From Coriobacteriaceae bacterium (GTDB lineage: Bacteria; Actinomycetota; Coriobacteriia; Coriobacteriales; Coriobacteriaceae), in NCBI GenBank assembly GCA_025993015.1, contig DAJPFV010000001.1, forward strand, positions 124,001 to 188,000: DNA of 64,000 bases, written 5' to 3'. Below are positions 17,147 through 24,981 of the stretch, one piece after another. The translations under genes and the position numbers were made by a program. The notes below the pieces were generated by a model that did no database searches, had not been told where the DNA came from, and was given only the letters and a program-made list of their open reading frames with translations. Within the stretch, counting starts at the first letter, position 1, and each line of letters begins with the position of its first letter.

Positions 17147-18465
17147 TAGCACACCTGGGTTTTGCCGATCATGATGTTGAGGATCTCGATGTCGGTGTCC
17201 TTCATGCCCACGCGGCCTACGTAGCCCATACTGGCGATTGTTTGCTCAACGGTATCTTGGATCAGGCCCTCGCCGGCGCGGAAGCCGCGACCCTGCATGG
17301 CCATATCATGGCCCAGAATCGCCGCATCGACGGCAGCCGAGATCTTGGCGGCACAGCTCGCCTTGGCGCCGTCGCACACGATGCCGCCCACGTTACCGAG
17401 CGTGTTCGAGACGGTCGCGCCAATCTGTTCGCGCGTGCCACCGCACAGCCAGGTAATCGCAGCGCCGGCGCCGCACGCAGCGCAAATAGCACCGCAAAAC
17501 GCCGAAAGCGCACCAATATAGCTCTTGATATGCACGGCGATAAGATCGGACAGCATCACGGCGCGCACCAGGCGCTCGTGGTCGCAACGCAGGTACTCGG
17601 CATACTCCATGACGGGCAATGCGCAGGTAATGCCCTGATTGCCCGAGCCGCACACAATGGCGACCGGCAGCGCGCAACCGTTCATGCGGGCGTCGGACCC
17701 GGCGGCCGCACGGGCACGGGCGCGGCAGGCGACGTCATCGGCACGAGCACCCAGCAGCGTACGGCCCACCTCGGCGCCCCAAGCGTGCGCGAGACCCTCG
17801 GCACTGATCGCGCCATTCAGCTCAATCTGACGCTCAACGGCAGCGCGGGCGTCCTCAATGTCACCATCCTCGATAAAGTCGATGATGGTCTCGATCGACA
17901 TGGGCGTGTCGGCGTTATCTGCCGCACGCTCGGCCACCACGCGCTCGGCGCAGGCGGCGCACTCCCCCGCCGACTTACCGCATACCGGAATACCGTCGAG
18001 CGTATGGCACGTGACATTAGTGTGGTGATCGGTAATCTCGACGACCGCGGTATGGCCCCCGGCCGTCGCAGTCACCTTGATGTAGAGGTTGGGCACACCC
18101 TCGACAAGCGACACATCGCAGTAGTCCGCATCGGCAAGCAGCTCGGCCACGCGGGCGCGGTCCGCGTCATCGACGCTCTCGAGCACCTCGAGCGCGCTCT
18201 TGGCGTCGCCGCCCACGGCACCCAGCACGGCCGCGGCCTCAATACCGTGCATACCGCCCGAGTTGGGCACGGTCACGCTCTTGACGTTCTTGATGATGTT
18301 GCCCGAGCAGGCAACATCCATATGATCGGGTTCGCAACCGAGCGTCTGGCTCGCCAGCGCCGCTGCATAAGCAACGGCAATGGGCTCGGTGCAGCCGAGT
18401 GCACAAACAAGTTCGCGGTTCAAAACATCGCAAAACGCGGCATCACGAAGGGAATCGGCAGGCAT
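17146..18465 (-). CDS. L-cysteine desulfidase / serine dehydratase alpha-like family (UPF0597)
   Basis: Belongs to the family that includes E. coli CyuA (YhaM), an iron-sulfur L-cysteine desulfidase giving pyruvate, ammonia and sulfide. 439 residues from the ATG at 18465, with GGAG six bases upstream. Seen: ELVCALGCTEPIAVAYAAAL at the N-terminus, NSGGMHGIEAAAVLGAVGG, and C-terminal Cys-rich stretches (CGAICAACGAG; GGIVCDGAKASCAAKI) that would hold the cluster. The substrate (cysteine against serine) is inferred from the family. It stands alone; LacI-like half-sites lie upstream. Confidence 0.83.
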   Translation of the reverse strand: MPADSLRDAAFCDVLNRELVCALGCTEPIAVAYAAALASQTLGCEPDHMDVACSGNIIKNVKSVTVPNSGGMHGIEAAAVLGAVGGDAKSALEVLESVDDADRARVAELLADADYCDVSLVEGVPNLYIKVTATAGGHTAVVEITDHHTNVTCHTLDGIPVCGKSAGECAACAERVVAERAADNADTPMSIETIIDFIEDGDIEDARAAVERQIELNGAISAEGLAHAWGAEVGRTLLGARADDVACRARARAAAGSDARMNGCALPVAIVCGSGNQGITCALPVMEYAEYLRCDHERLVRAVMLSDLIAVHIKSYIGALSAFCGAICAACGAGAAITWLCGGTREQIGATVSNTLGNVGGIVCDGAKASCAAKISAAVDAAILGHDMAMQGRGFRAGEGLIQDTVEQTIASMGYVGRVGMKDTDIEILNIMIGKTQVC

Positions 18466-18623
18466 AGGTATCTCCTACTTGTATAACGGGCTGGGCTCTC
18501 AATAATAATTAGCTCTTTTATTTGATAACAATGCATCAAAAACCGCAACCCAGGTTCCGGTAGACGGCATTCAGGCGCAAACTGACGGCATTCATTCATG
18601 AGAAACCGGTCTTGTTGCATGCT

Positions 18624-18655
18624 AAAGCGTTTGACCAAAAAACGCCCAAGCGTTT
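18624..18655. promoter_or_regulatory. Two LacI-type operator-like sites
   Basis: AAAGCGTTT (18624-18632) and AAGCGTTT (18648-18655), with centres 23 bases apart, lie between the divergent cysteine desulfidase and rpiB genes. The central CG flanked by A- and T-tracts resembles LacI/GalR-family half-palindromes. The regulator is unknown. Confidence 0.35.
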
Positions 18656-18736
18656 ACACAAAAGTCGCGCTATCATGCAGTCGAACGCGGTAAAACCTTT
18701 AGCAATCTCGCCGCACAGACCAGAGAGGAACTATCC

Positions 18737-19204
18737 ATGAAGATCGGTATCGGTAACGACCACGCCGCCGTCGAGCTCAAGAACATCATCTCCGAGCACC
18801 TGAAGGAGCGCGGCTGCGAGGTCGTGAACTTTGGCACCGACACCTCCGAGAGCTTTGACTACCCCATCGCCGGCTACAAGGTGGGTAAGGCCGTTGCCAA
18901 CGGCGACGTCGATCTAGGCATCCTGATCTGTGGCACCGGCGTCGGTATCAGCCTGGCTGCCAACAAGGTCGAGGGCGTACGCGCCGTCGTGTGCTCCGAG
19001 CCCTTCAGCGCCAAGCTCTCCCGCATGCACAACAATACCAACGTGCTCGCTTTTGGCGCCCGCGTCGTGGGCTCCGAGCTCGCCAAGATGATCGTCGACG
19101 AGTGGCTCGACGCCGAGTTTGAGGGCGGTCGTCACGAGCGTCGCGTTAACCTCCTCAACGAGATCGATCACACGCGCGCCCTTAAGATCGTCGACGAAGC
19201 CTAA
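18737..19204 (+). CDS. rpiB: Ribose-5-phosphate isomerase B
   Basis: Interconverts ribose 5-phosphate and ribulose 5-phosphate in the pentose phosphate pathway; some homologues act on galactose 6-phosphate. 155 residues. Seen: the start MKIGIGNDHAAVELK with the conserved Asp-His, GTDTSESFDYP, and the catalytic Cys65 in LICGTGVGISLAANK; then RAVVCSEPFSAKLSRMHN. AGAGG lies about eight bases before the ATG. Single gene followed by a strong terminator. Confidence 0.92.
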   Translation: MKIGIGNDHAAVELKNIISEHLKERGCEVVNFGTDTSESFDYPIAGYKVGKAVANGDVDLGILICGTGVGISLAANKVEGVRAVVCSEPFSAKLSRMHNNTNVLAFGARVVGSELAKMIVDEWLDAEFEGGRHERRVNLLNEIDHTRALKIVDEA

Positions 19205-19228
19205 ACTATTCAGTGCCACAAGCTAACA

Positions 19229-19269
19229 GCAGGGGCCCGCTCGGAACACATGTCCGAGCGGGCCCCTGC
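19229..19269 (+). terminator. Terminator after rpiB
   Basis: A perfect 16-base-pair stem with nine-base loop, followed by ATAGATTTTGG. The T-run is short but the stem is very strong. Confidence 0.75.
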
Positions 19270-19281
19270 ATAGATTTTGGA

Positions 19282-19317
19282 ATAAAAGGGCGCCGCGGAT
19301 GGAGTTCCGCGGCGCCC
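19282..19317 (-). terminator. Terminator after ndk
   Basis: A perfect 11-base-pair GC stem (19288-19298 with 19307-19317), followed on the minus strand by TTTTATT. Confidence 0.85.
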
Positions 19318-19355
19318 AAGCCACACGCTAACAGCTTTAAGGAGTCAAAGCTGGT

Positions 19356-19760
19356 TTAGCCAAAGAAGCGCTTGATCTCAATCTCGGCGTTCTCCAGGCA
19401 GTCGGAGCCGTGGATCACGTTGGCGTTGACATCGACGGCAAAGTCGCCGCGGATGGTACCAGGAGCAGCCTCAAGCGGGTTGGTAGCGCCCATGAGGGTG
19501 CGCATCTTAGCAACAGCGGAGAGACCGGAAACGACCATCTTGACGACCGGACCGCTCGTCATAAAGTCGCAGAGACCGCCAAAGAAGGGCTTGTCGGCCA
19601 GATGGGCGTAGTGCTCCTCGACGGTAGCGCGCTCGAGCGTGGTCATCTCCATGCGCTCGATGACAAGGCCGCTGCGCTCAATGCGAGCAACGATCTCGCC
19701 GATCTTGCGGTCGCGCACGGCGTCGGGCTTAATCATGATGAAGGTCTTCTCGATAGCCAT
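19356..19760 (-). CDS. ndk: Nucleoside diphosphate kinase
   Basis: Transfers phosphate between nucleoside tri- and diphosphates through a phosphohistidine. 134 residues, normal length. Seen: EKTFIMIKPDAV at the N-terminus and the active-site His117 in NANVIHGSD. The start ATG at 19760 has AAAGG about eight bases upstream. Monocistronic with a terminator. Confidence 0.95.
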   Translation of the reverse strand: MAIEKTFIMIKPDAVRDRKIGEIVARIERSGLVIERMEMTTLERATVEEHYAHLADKPFFGGLCDFMTSGPVVKMVVSGLSAVAKMRTLMGATNPLEAAPGTIRGDFAVDVNANVIHGSDCLENAEIEIKRFFG

Positions 19761-20145
19761 AAAAGTAGCCTTTCAAGTAGGTTCGCGCGTGCCCAAGTCC
19801 CATTCCGGCACCCGCCTGGACTGCATCGTAACAGAGTTTTAGCTGCAGTTAAACAAAAAGCTGTTTATTGAAACGTTGCAATTTATTAAAGCGCTCCATA
19901 TGTGTCACTTCTGTTTCGAAGCCCGATTAGAGTACCATCCGACCGCCCATCAACTGCGCCGAACAGAGCAGGCGGTCGGTTGCCGCCCGCGAACGTATCC
20001 CCTTCACAACCTGCCCAAAGGTCCTACAGAAGTTCTCGACAAGCCCCTCCCCCATAGCAACAAAATACGGGCTCCCACATCAGCAGGCGCCCGTAAAGCG
20101 AAAACGATTTATCAATACATGGCCAAAACGGCTTCAGCCAAACCT

Positions 20146-21576
20146 CTACTTTGCCCCGTGACCCATCTCGACGACCTTGGTCAGCGATCCAAACACGCCC
20201 TCGTCAGCCACGAGCTGTGCCTCGGCACGCTGCAACTGCACGGCAACGGCGGCAGGAGCGGTGCCGCCCTCGGTCGTGCGCGCGGCGACAATCGACGGGA
20301 TATCGAGCGCCTCGGTAATGTCGCGCTCAAAGAGCGGGCTTGCCTCCTGGAACACCTCAAACGGCAGGTCCTCAAGATTGCAGCCGCGCTTCTCGCACAT
20401 CAGGACCAGATGGCCCACCACGGCATGTGCCTCGCGGAACGGCAGGCCACGCTTGGCCAGGTAATCGGCAACATCGGTGGCGGCAAGGTGCCCCACGCCG
20501 CACTCGCGCGCCATGGCATCCTCGTTGACGGTCCAAGTCGAAATCATTCCGGCCATAACGGACAGGCACTGCATGAGCGTATGGGCGGTATCGAGCGCGC
20601 CCTCCTTGTCCTCCTGCAAGTCCTTGTTATAAGCAAGCGGCAGGCCCTTCATGGTTACCAGCAGCTGCACCAGGTTGCCGTACACGCGACCGCTCTTGCC
20701 GCGGATAAGCTCGGCAAAGTCGGGGTTCTTCTTCTGCGGCATGATGGACGAGCCAGTGGAGTACGAGTCGGAAAGCGTGATAAAGCCAAATTCGGAGCTC
20801 GACCACAGTACGATCTCCTCGGAAAGACGCGCCAGGTGCATCGCCATGACGGATCCGGCGTAATGCAGATCGAGCAGAAAATCACGGTCGGAAACGGCAT
20901 CGAGCGAGTTGGGGATCACGCCCGCAAAGCCAAGTTCGGCAGCCGTCATCTGGCGATCGAGCGGATAGCTCGTACCGGCAAGCGCAGCGGCACCCAGCGG
21001 GCAGTTGTCGGCAGCATCAAAGGCGGCCTTCAAACGCGTAAAGTCGCGCGCGAACATCCAGGAATACGCCAGCAGGTGATGCGACAGCAGCACGGGCTGA
21101 GCATGTTGCATGTGCGTGTAGCCCGGCAGAATCACCTTGTCGTACTTCTTGGCCGCATCCACCAGCACATGGCGCAGCTCAAGATTGGCCTCCATGAGCT
21201 CCTTGGCCAGCGCCTTGACGCCCAAGCGCGTATCGGTCGCCACCTGGTCGTTGCGCGAACGCCCAGTATGCAAGCGCTTGCCAGCCTCGCCGATGCGACG
21301 CGTCAGCTCGCTCTCGATGGACATATGAATGTCCTCATCGTTGATGTCGAAGGTAAAGTTGCCGGCATCGATATCCTGTTCGATTCCGGTCAGGCCCTTG
21401 GCAATCGCCTGCTCGTCCTCGGCACTGATGATGCCCTGGGCGGCCAACATCTTGGCATGCGCCTTAGAGCCGGCGATATCCTGCTTATAGAGATGTTTGT
21501 CGACCGGCAGCGACGCGCCAAACTCCTGCGTGACCTCGGCCACGCCCGCCTCAAAACGACCGCCCCAAAGAGCCAT
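20146..21576 (-). CDS. argH: Argininosuccinate lyase
   Basis: Splits argininosuccinate into arginine and fumarate, the last step of arginine synthesis. 476 residues from the ATG at 21576, which has AAAGGAG about eight bases upstream. Seen: MALWGGRFE, HTGRSRNDQVATD, TGYTHMQ-like GYTHMQHAQPV, and the fumarase-superfamily signature GSSIMPQKKNPD. It follows argG on the same strand with a 56-codon frame and a hairpin between them. A long open frame on the opposite strand is antisense and was not accepted. Confidence 0.95.
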   Translation of the reverse strand: MALWGGRFEAGVAEVTQEFGASLPVDKHLYKQDIAGSKAHAKMLAAQGIISAEDEQAIAKGLTGIEQDIDAGNFTFDINDEDIHMSIESELTRRIGEAGKRLHTGRSRNDQVATDTRLGVKALAKELMEANLELRHVLVDAAKKYDKVILPGYTHMQHAQPVLLSHHLLAYSWMFARDFTRLKAAFDAADNCPLGAAALAGTSYPLDRQMTAAELGFAGVIPNSLDAVSDRDFLLDLHYAGSVMAMHLARLSEEIVLWSSSEFGFITLSDSYSTGSSIMPQKKNPDFAELIRGKSGRVYGNLVQLLVTMKGLPLAYNKDLQEDKEGALDTAHTLMQCLSVMAGMISTWTVNEDAMARECGVGHLAATDVADYLAKRGLPFREAHAVVGHLVLMCEKRGCNLEDLPFEVFQEASPLFERDITEALDIPSIVAARTTEGGTAPAAVAVQLQRAEAQLVADEGVFGSLTKVVEMGHGAK

Positions 21577-21694
21577 GGAACCGTCTCCTTTCTCCAAATA
21601 CCAAAACAAGCGTCCAAAGCAATGTGCCCTGTCGCTAAAGCGATTTATCAACCGCTAGTTTTACACACTCCCTGCCGCGCGCGGGGCCATGTGG

Positions 21695-21865
21695 CTAATT
21701 TGCAAAGAAGTGACGCACCATGCACTTGGCGCCCAACGTCTCCCTCCGGATGTTGCCCTGCGAACCATCGATCCAGGCCTTCAGGCTCATAGAAACGTCC
21801 TCGACCCTTACAGCATCGAACTCGGGCGCGAGGGCAAGCAAAGCATGCGCGATAGCATTGAACAT
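21695..21865 (-). CDS. Small hypothetical protein between argG and argH (56 residues)
   Basis: A frame of 56 codons from an ATG at 21865 with GAGGAG about eight bases upstream, ending in TAG 118 bases before argH. It begins MFNAIAHALLALAPEFDAVR and contains Trp and a C-terminal MVRHFFAN. The codons follow the C/G-ended pattern of neighbours. No family was recognised. The position suggests co-expression with argH. It could be a real small protein or a chance frame with a good ribosome site. Confidence 0.5.
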   Translation of the reverse strand: MFNAIAHALLALAPEFDAVRVEDVSMSLKAWIDGSQGNIRRETLGAKCMVRHFFAN

Positions 21866-21915
21866 AATGGATACTCCTCATATATATAGGCACAGAGCCG
21901 CCAAATTGATAGAAG

Positions 21916-21945
21916 GAGCCCCGCCGGACAACCCCGGCGGGGCTC
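21916..21945 (-). terminator. Hairpin after argG
   Basis: A perfect 12-base-pair GC stem (21916-21927 with 21934-21945), followed on the minus strand by TTCTATCAATTT, a broken T-run. Probably a partial or full terminator that separates argG from the small gene and argH. Confidence 0.6.
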
Positions 21946-22098
21946 GGACTCAGCCGCAGACGCGGCATCATATATGCGGGCGGAACGTAGGGGCCACCGA
22001 TGTTAAGAAGTGTCAGCAAGCATAACGAAAGGTAGGGACCCCGTGCGCCCGTTATGTATCACGCGGATGGGCCGCGCGGATACCAAGGGAAGGAGGCG

Positions 22099-23325
22099 CT
22101 AGGCCTGGGCAGCAGCAGAGCTGGGGCCCTGGACCTTTGCCCACGTCTTGAGCGACAGCGTATCGATCTCGATAAAGCCGGCGCTGGCCTTCTCGTCAAA
22201 CGTGGTGTCGCGGTCGTAGGTAGCCAGGCCGTAGTCGTAGAGGCTGAAGGGACTCTTGCGGCCGACGACATGGCAGTTGCCCTTAAAGAACTTCAGACGG
22301 ACAGTGCCGGTCACGAACTTCTGGGTATCGGCCATAAAGGCGTCGAGCGCGTTCTTGAGCGGGCTGTACCACTGGCCGTTGTACACGGCGGTGGCCCAAT
22401 CCTGCTCGAGCTTGATCTTGGTCTTGAGCAGGTCGCCCTCGACGCAGATGTCCTCGAGCGCCTTGTGGGCGGTGATGAGCGTCAGGGCGCCGGGAACCTC
22501 ATAGCACTCGCGGCTCTTGAGGCCCACCAGACGATCCTCGACCAGGTCAAGACGGCCAAAGCCGTTGTCGCCCGAAATCTTGTTGAGGGCGATGACGATC
22601 TCGGAGAGCTTCATCTTCTTGCCGTCGACGGCGACAGGCTTGCCGGCCTCAAACTCGATCTCGGTATAGGTCGGGGTGTCAGGCGTGTCCTCGGGGTTCT
22701 TGGTCATAACCCAAGCGTCATCGAGCGGCTCATTCCAAGGGTCCTCCAGGTGACCGCACTCGATGGCGCGACCCCACAGGTTGTCGTCGATGGAGTAGGG
22801 GTTGTCGTTGGCACCCTCGGGAACCGGCACGTTGTGGGCGTGGGCATAGGCGACCTCGTCGGGACGGCACTTCAGGTCCCACTCGCGAACCGGGGCGATA
22901 ACCTTGAGCTCGGGGTCGAGGGCCTTGACGGCGGCCTCAAAACGGACCTGATCGTTACCTTTGCCAGTGCAGCCGTGGGCGACGTAGGTCGCGCCAAACT
23001 CGTGGGCGACCTCAACAAGCTTCTTGGCAAGCAGCGGGCGAGACAGGGCGGAGAGCAGCGGATACTTATTCTCGTACATGGAGTTTGCGGCGATGGCTTT
23101 GGTCAGGAACTCATCGGAGAACTCGTCGCGCAGGTCGAGCACCTGGCAATCGAGAACGCCCAGGTCGAGCGCCTTCTGCTTCTTGGCATCCAGTCCGGTC
23201 TCTTCCTGGCCCACGTTGCCGCAGACGCAAACGACATCGAGATTCTTCTCGTCCTGGAGCCACTTGACACATACGGATGTATCAAGACCACCGGAATATG
23301 CGAGAACGACTTTTTCCTTGCTCAT
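22099..23325 (-). CDS. argG: Argininosuccinate synthase
   Basis: Joins citrulline and aspartate with ATP to argininosuccinate. 408 residues from the ATG at 23325, with AAAGGA seven bases upstream. The ATP pyrophosphatase P-loop VLAYSGGLDTSVCVKWL is at the N-terminus, and YVAHGCTGKGNDQVRFE and NLWGRAIECG are typical of ArgG. The transcript has a leader of almost 400 bases with an Arg-rich 24-codon frame, which suggests control by arginine supply. Confidence 0.95.
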   Translation of the reverse strand: MSKEKVVLAYSGGLDTSVCVKWLQDEKNLDVVCVCGNVGQEETGLDAKKQKALDLGVLDCQVLDLRDEFSDEFLTKAIAANSMYENKYPLLSALSRPLLAKKLVEVAHEFGATYVAHGCTGKGNDQVRFEAAVKALDPELKVIAPVREWDLKCRPDEVAYAHAHNVPVPEGANDNPYSIDDNLWGRAIECGHLEDPWNEPLDDAWVMTKNPEDTPDTPTYTEIEFEAGKPVAVDGKKMKLSEIVIALNKISGDNGFGRLDLVEDRLVGLKSRECYEVPGALTLITAHKALEDICVEGDLLKTKIKLEQDWATAVYNGQWYSPLKNALDAFMADTQKFVTGTVRLKFFKGNCHVVGRKSPFSLYDYGLATYDRDTTFDEKASAGFIEIDTLSLKTWAKVQGPSSAAAQA

Positions 23326-23419
23326 GGCTGTTTCCTTTCGCCCTTGGTAGCTAGTTAGAACATCGGTCAGTTGCAAGTCATTTCAAGGTCATATACCGTG
23401 CAATATCAGGTTAAATAGC

Positions 23420-23466
23420 AAAAATCAGCACATACATGCCCTAGAAACATGCAGCAATGTCGTGCT
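23420..23466 (-). promoter_or_regulatory. Possible attenuator hairpin before argG
   Basis: On the minus strand AGCAC...GTGCT (23462-23466 with 23427-23431), with an inner CATG/CATG pairing, is followed by GA and five T. This looks like an intrinsic terminator in the leader, between the Arg-rich frame and argG. The stem is short and interrupted, so it is a candidate only. A second small stem CCTCAA/TTGAGG lies at 23479-23500. Confidence 0.4.
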
Positions 23467-23530
23467 AAAACCCAACGACCTCAAAATGACTCTGTTGAGG
23501 CAATTCGCCCCATGCGGACAGAGACGATTG

Positions 23531-23605
23531 TTATCGTCGTCGGGAAATTGCGCGCTGGCGTCGGATGGCATTGTCTGCAGTGGTGATGATCTTTACGAAC
23601 TGCAT
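23531..23605 (-). CDS. Arg-rich leader peptide upstream of argG (24 residues)
   Basis: A 24-codon frame on the argG strand with an excellent ribosome site (AAAGGAG, six bases before ATG). It starts MQFVKIITTADNA and ends I-R-R-Q-R-A-I-S-R-R-R-stop: six Arg in the last eleven residues, with three CGA codons in a row before TAA. A perfect small hairpin (GACGAT-AACA-ATCGTC, 23523-23538) overlaps the last Arg codons and the stop. The arrangement is that of an amino-acid attenuation leader: ribosomes stalled for Arg-tRNA would disturb this hairpin and change folding downstream. Attenuation itself is inferred. Confidence 0.65.
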   Translation of the reverse strand: MQFVKIITTADNAIRRQRAISRRR

Positions 23606-23708
23606 CTGCCTCTCCTTTCACGTATCGCCGGGCGCAATTCAAATATCGTAAACGGTACCTTTTACTCGGTAAGCGGTTGTTTTTCCGTCTCCGTTTTCGA
23701 TGGTCGCT

Positions 23709-23737
23709 ATATTACGCTAAAGTGCCCGCAGCACAAG
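23709..23737 (-). promoter_or_regulatory. Promoter of the argG leader
   Basis: On the minus strand TAATAT (23709-23714) follows a TTGTGC -35 at 16 bases. It gives a 5' untranslated region of about 95 bases before the leader frame. No clear ArgR box was recognised. Confidence 0.45.
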
Positions 23738-23879
23738 CGACAAATTCAAATTTCTGAAAAGTTTTTTCATTACTTTGTGAAGCGTGGTGCAAATACGCAC
23801 CATTCCTGCGAAAATACGCTCGACTACTAGTTGATGGTTATAACGTCTGAAACAATCTCGAAACGAAAGGCGCATTTTT

Positions 23880-24707
23880 ATGCAAACTTACGAATCGGAC
23901 GCCAACATCGGCAACATTAAGATTCTCGCCGTCGATATGGACAAGACGCTGCTGACCGACGAGCGTGTGCTGCCCCAGGGTCTTGATGAGCGCCTGGACA
24001 AGCTCGCCGACGCCGGCATCGTATTCTGCCCCGCCAGCGGACGTCCCGCCCCCAAGCTCGAGGAGATGTTCGAGGGCATCAAGAACCGCCTCGCCTTTTG
24101 TCCCGACAACGGAGCGTGCGTGATCTATCGCGGCAGCTATATCTATAAAAGCAATATTGACGTGGAGCTGTATCAGCAGGTCTTGAACCGTGCCTCGGAG
24201 GATCCTCGCGCTGTCCCCGTCCTGTGCTGCTTCGACGAGTTCTACGTGCTTGCCCGCGACCATCAATACCACGACGAGATCAGCGTCTACTACAACACAA
24301 TCAACTACGTAGACAGCTTTGAGGGCATTGATTTCGAGTCCAACAAGATTTCGGTCTTCTTCCCCGGCTACGACGCCGAGCCCGCTTTCCGCGAGACCTA
24401 TAGCCCCGAGTTCTCGGACAAACTCTACGTCACCAACGCTGGGCGCGAGTGGATCGACTTTATGAACCTGGGCGTCGACAAGGGCGCCGGCGTCGCTCAC
24501 CTGTGCGAGCACCTGGGCATCGATATTGCCGATGCTGCCGCCGTGGGCGACACCTACAACGACATCCCCATGCTGGAGCGCGTCGGTCACAGCTTTATCG
24601 TGGACAATGCCGAGGAGCACATGAACGCGCATGCCAAATGGCGCATTCCGAGCAACAACGACGGGGGCGTACTGACGCTCATCGACGCCATCTTGGCGGC
24701 TCGTTAA
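23880..24707 (+). CDS. HAD-family (Cof-like) hydrolase
   Basis: Predicted phosphatase of the Cof/HAD-IIB group, commonly acting on sugar phosphates or flavin precursors. 275 residues. Motif I is ILAVDMDKTLLTDE, motif II is the Ser in FCPASGRP, and motif IV is AAVGDTYNDIPMLERVG, with a preceding conserved Lys in GVDKGAGVAHL. The large cap between motifs II and III fits the IIB type. The ribosome site is AAAGG about ten bases upstream. It diverges from the argG leader and is followed by a giant palindrome. Confidence 0.85.
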   Translation: MQTYESDANIGNIKILAVDMDKTLLTDERVLPQGLDERLDKLADAGIVFCPASGRPAPKLEEMFEGIKNRLAFCPDNGACVIYRGSYIYKSNIDVELYQQVLNRASEDPRAVPVLCCFDEFYVLARDHQYHDEISVYYNTINYVDSFEGIDFESNKISVFFPGYDAEPAFRETYSPEFSDKLYVTNAGREWIDFMNLGVDKGAGVAHLCEHLGIDIADAAAVGDTYNDIPMLERVGHSFIVDNAEEHMNAHAKWRIPSNNDGGVLTLIDAILAAR

Positions 24708-24718
24708 CGTGGCTCGTC

Positions 24719-24848
24719 GGACCTGGCCGGGCGAGACGGGTAAGTTTTTCGTTCGGTCAGGTCCTGGGCTCGCTCGGAAAGCACATTAAGTGCTTTCCGG
24801 CTCGTGCGGAATCTACGAAAAACTTACCCGCCTCGCCCGGCCAGGTCC
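24719..24848. repeat. Giant intergenic palindrome, 33-base arms
   Basis: Arms at 24719-24751 and 24816-24848 match at 32 of 33 positions and begin GGACCTGGCCGGGCGAG. A second perfect stem (GGAAAGCAC/GTGCTTTCC, about 24776-24798) sits in the 64-base centre. It lies between the HAD gene and the 3' end of polA, which converge. Function unknown: terminator, mobile remnant or structured RNA. Confidence 0.8.
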
Positions 24849-24915
24849 TAGGGTGACTTGCTTGCCGCCTAGATGGCGTCTTGGCGTCTAGATACTTGGC
24901 TGAATAATTATGGAT

Positions 24916-24948
24916 GAAGGGAGTTCCTTGCTGAAAGGGACTCCCTTC
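24916..24948. terminator. Hairpin downstream of polA
   Basis: A perfect nine-base stem (GAAGGGAGT with ACTCCCTTC) between the palindrome and polA. T-runs on either side are weak. Confidence 0.4.
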
Positions 24949-24981
24949 TGGTTTGGCTGCTTTGGACCTGTGGCTGTTTTT

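Noticed and set aside
17242..18486. A 414-codon plus-strand frame antisense to the cysteine desulfidase gene
   Set aside because: Same reason: the opposite frame has family motifs, this one does not.
19876..21792. A 638-codon open frame on the plus strand across argH
   Set aside because: It is antisense to a clear argininosuccinate lyase. Long antisense frames arise from the C/G-ended codon bias. It has no family motif or good ribosome site.
23326..23530. T-box leader before argG
   Set aside because: No T-box core (AGGGTGGNACCGCG) is present; the Arg-rich frame explains a possible control better.
23462..23830. A 122-codon plus-strand frame in the argG leader region
   Set aside because: It has no ribosome site, its codon use is unlike neighbours, and it lies antisense to the leader frame and promoter.
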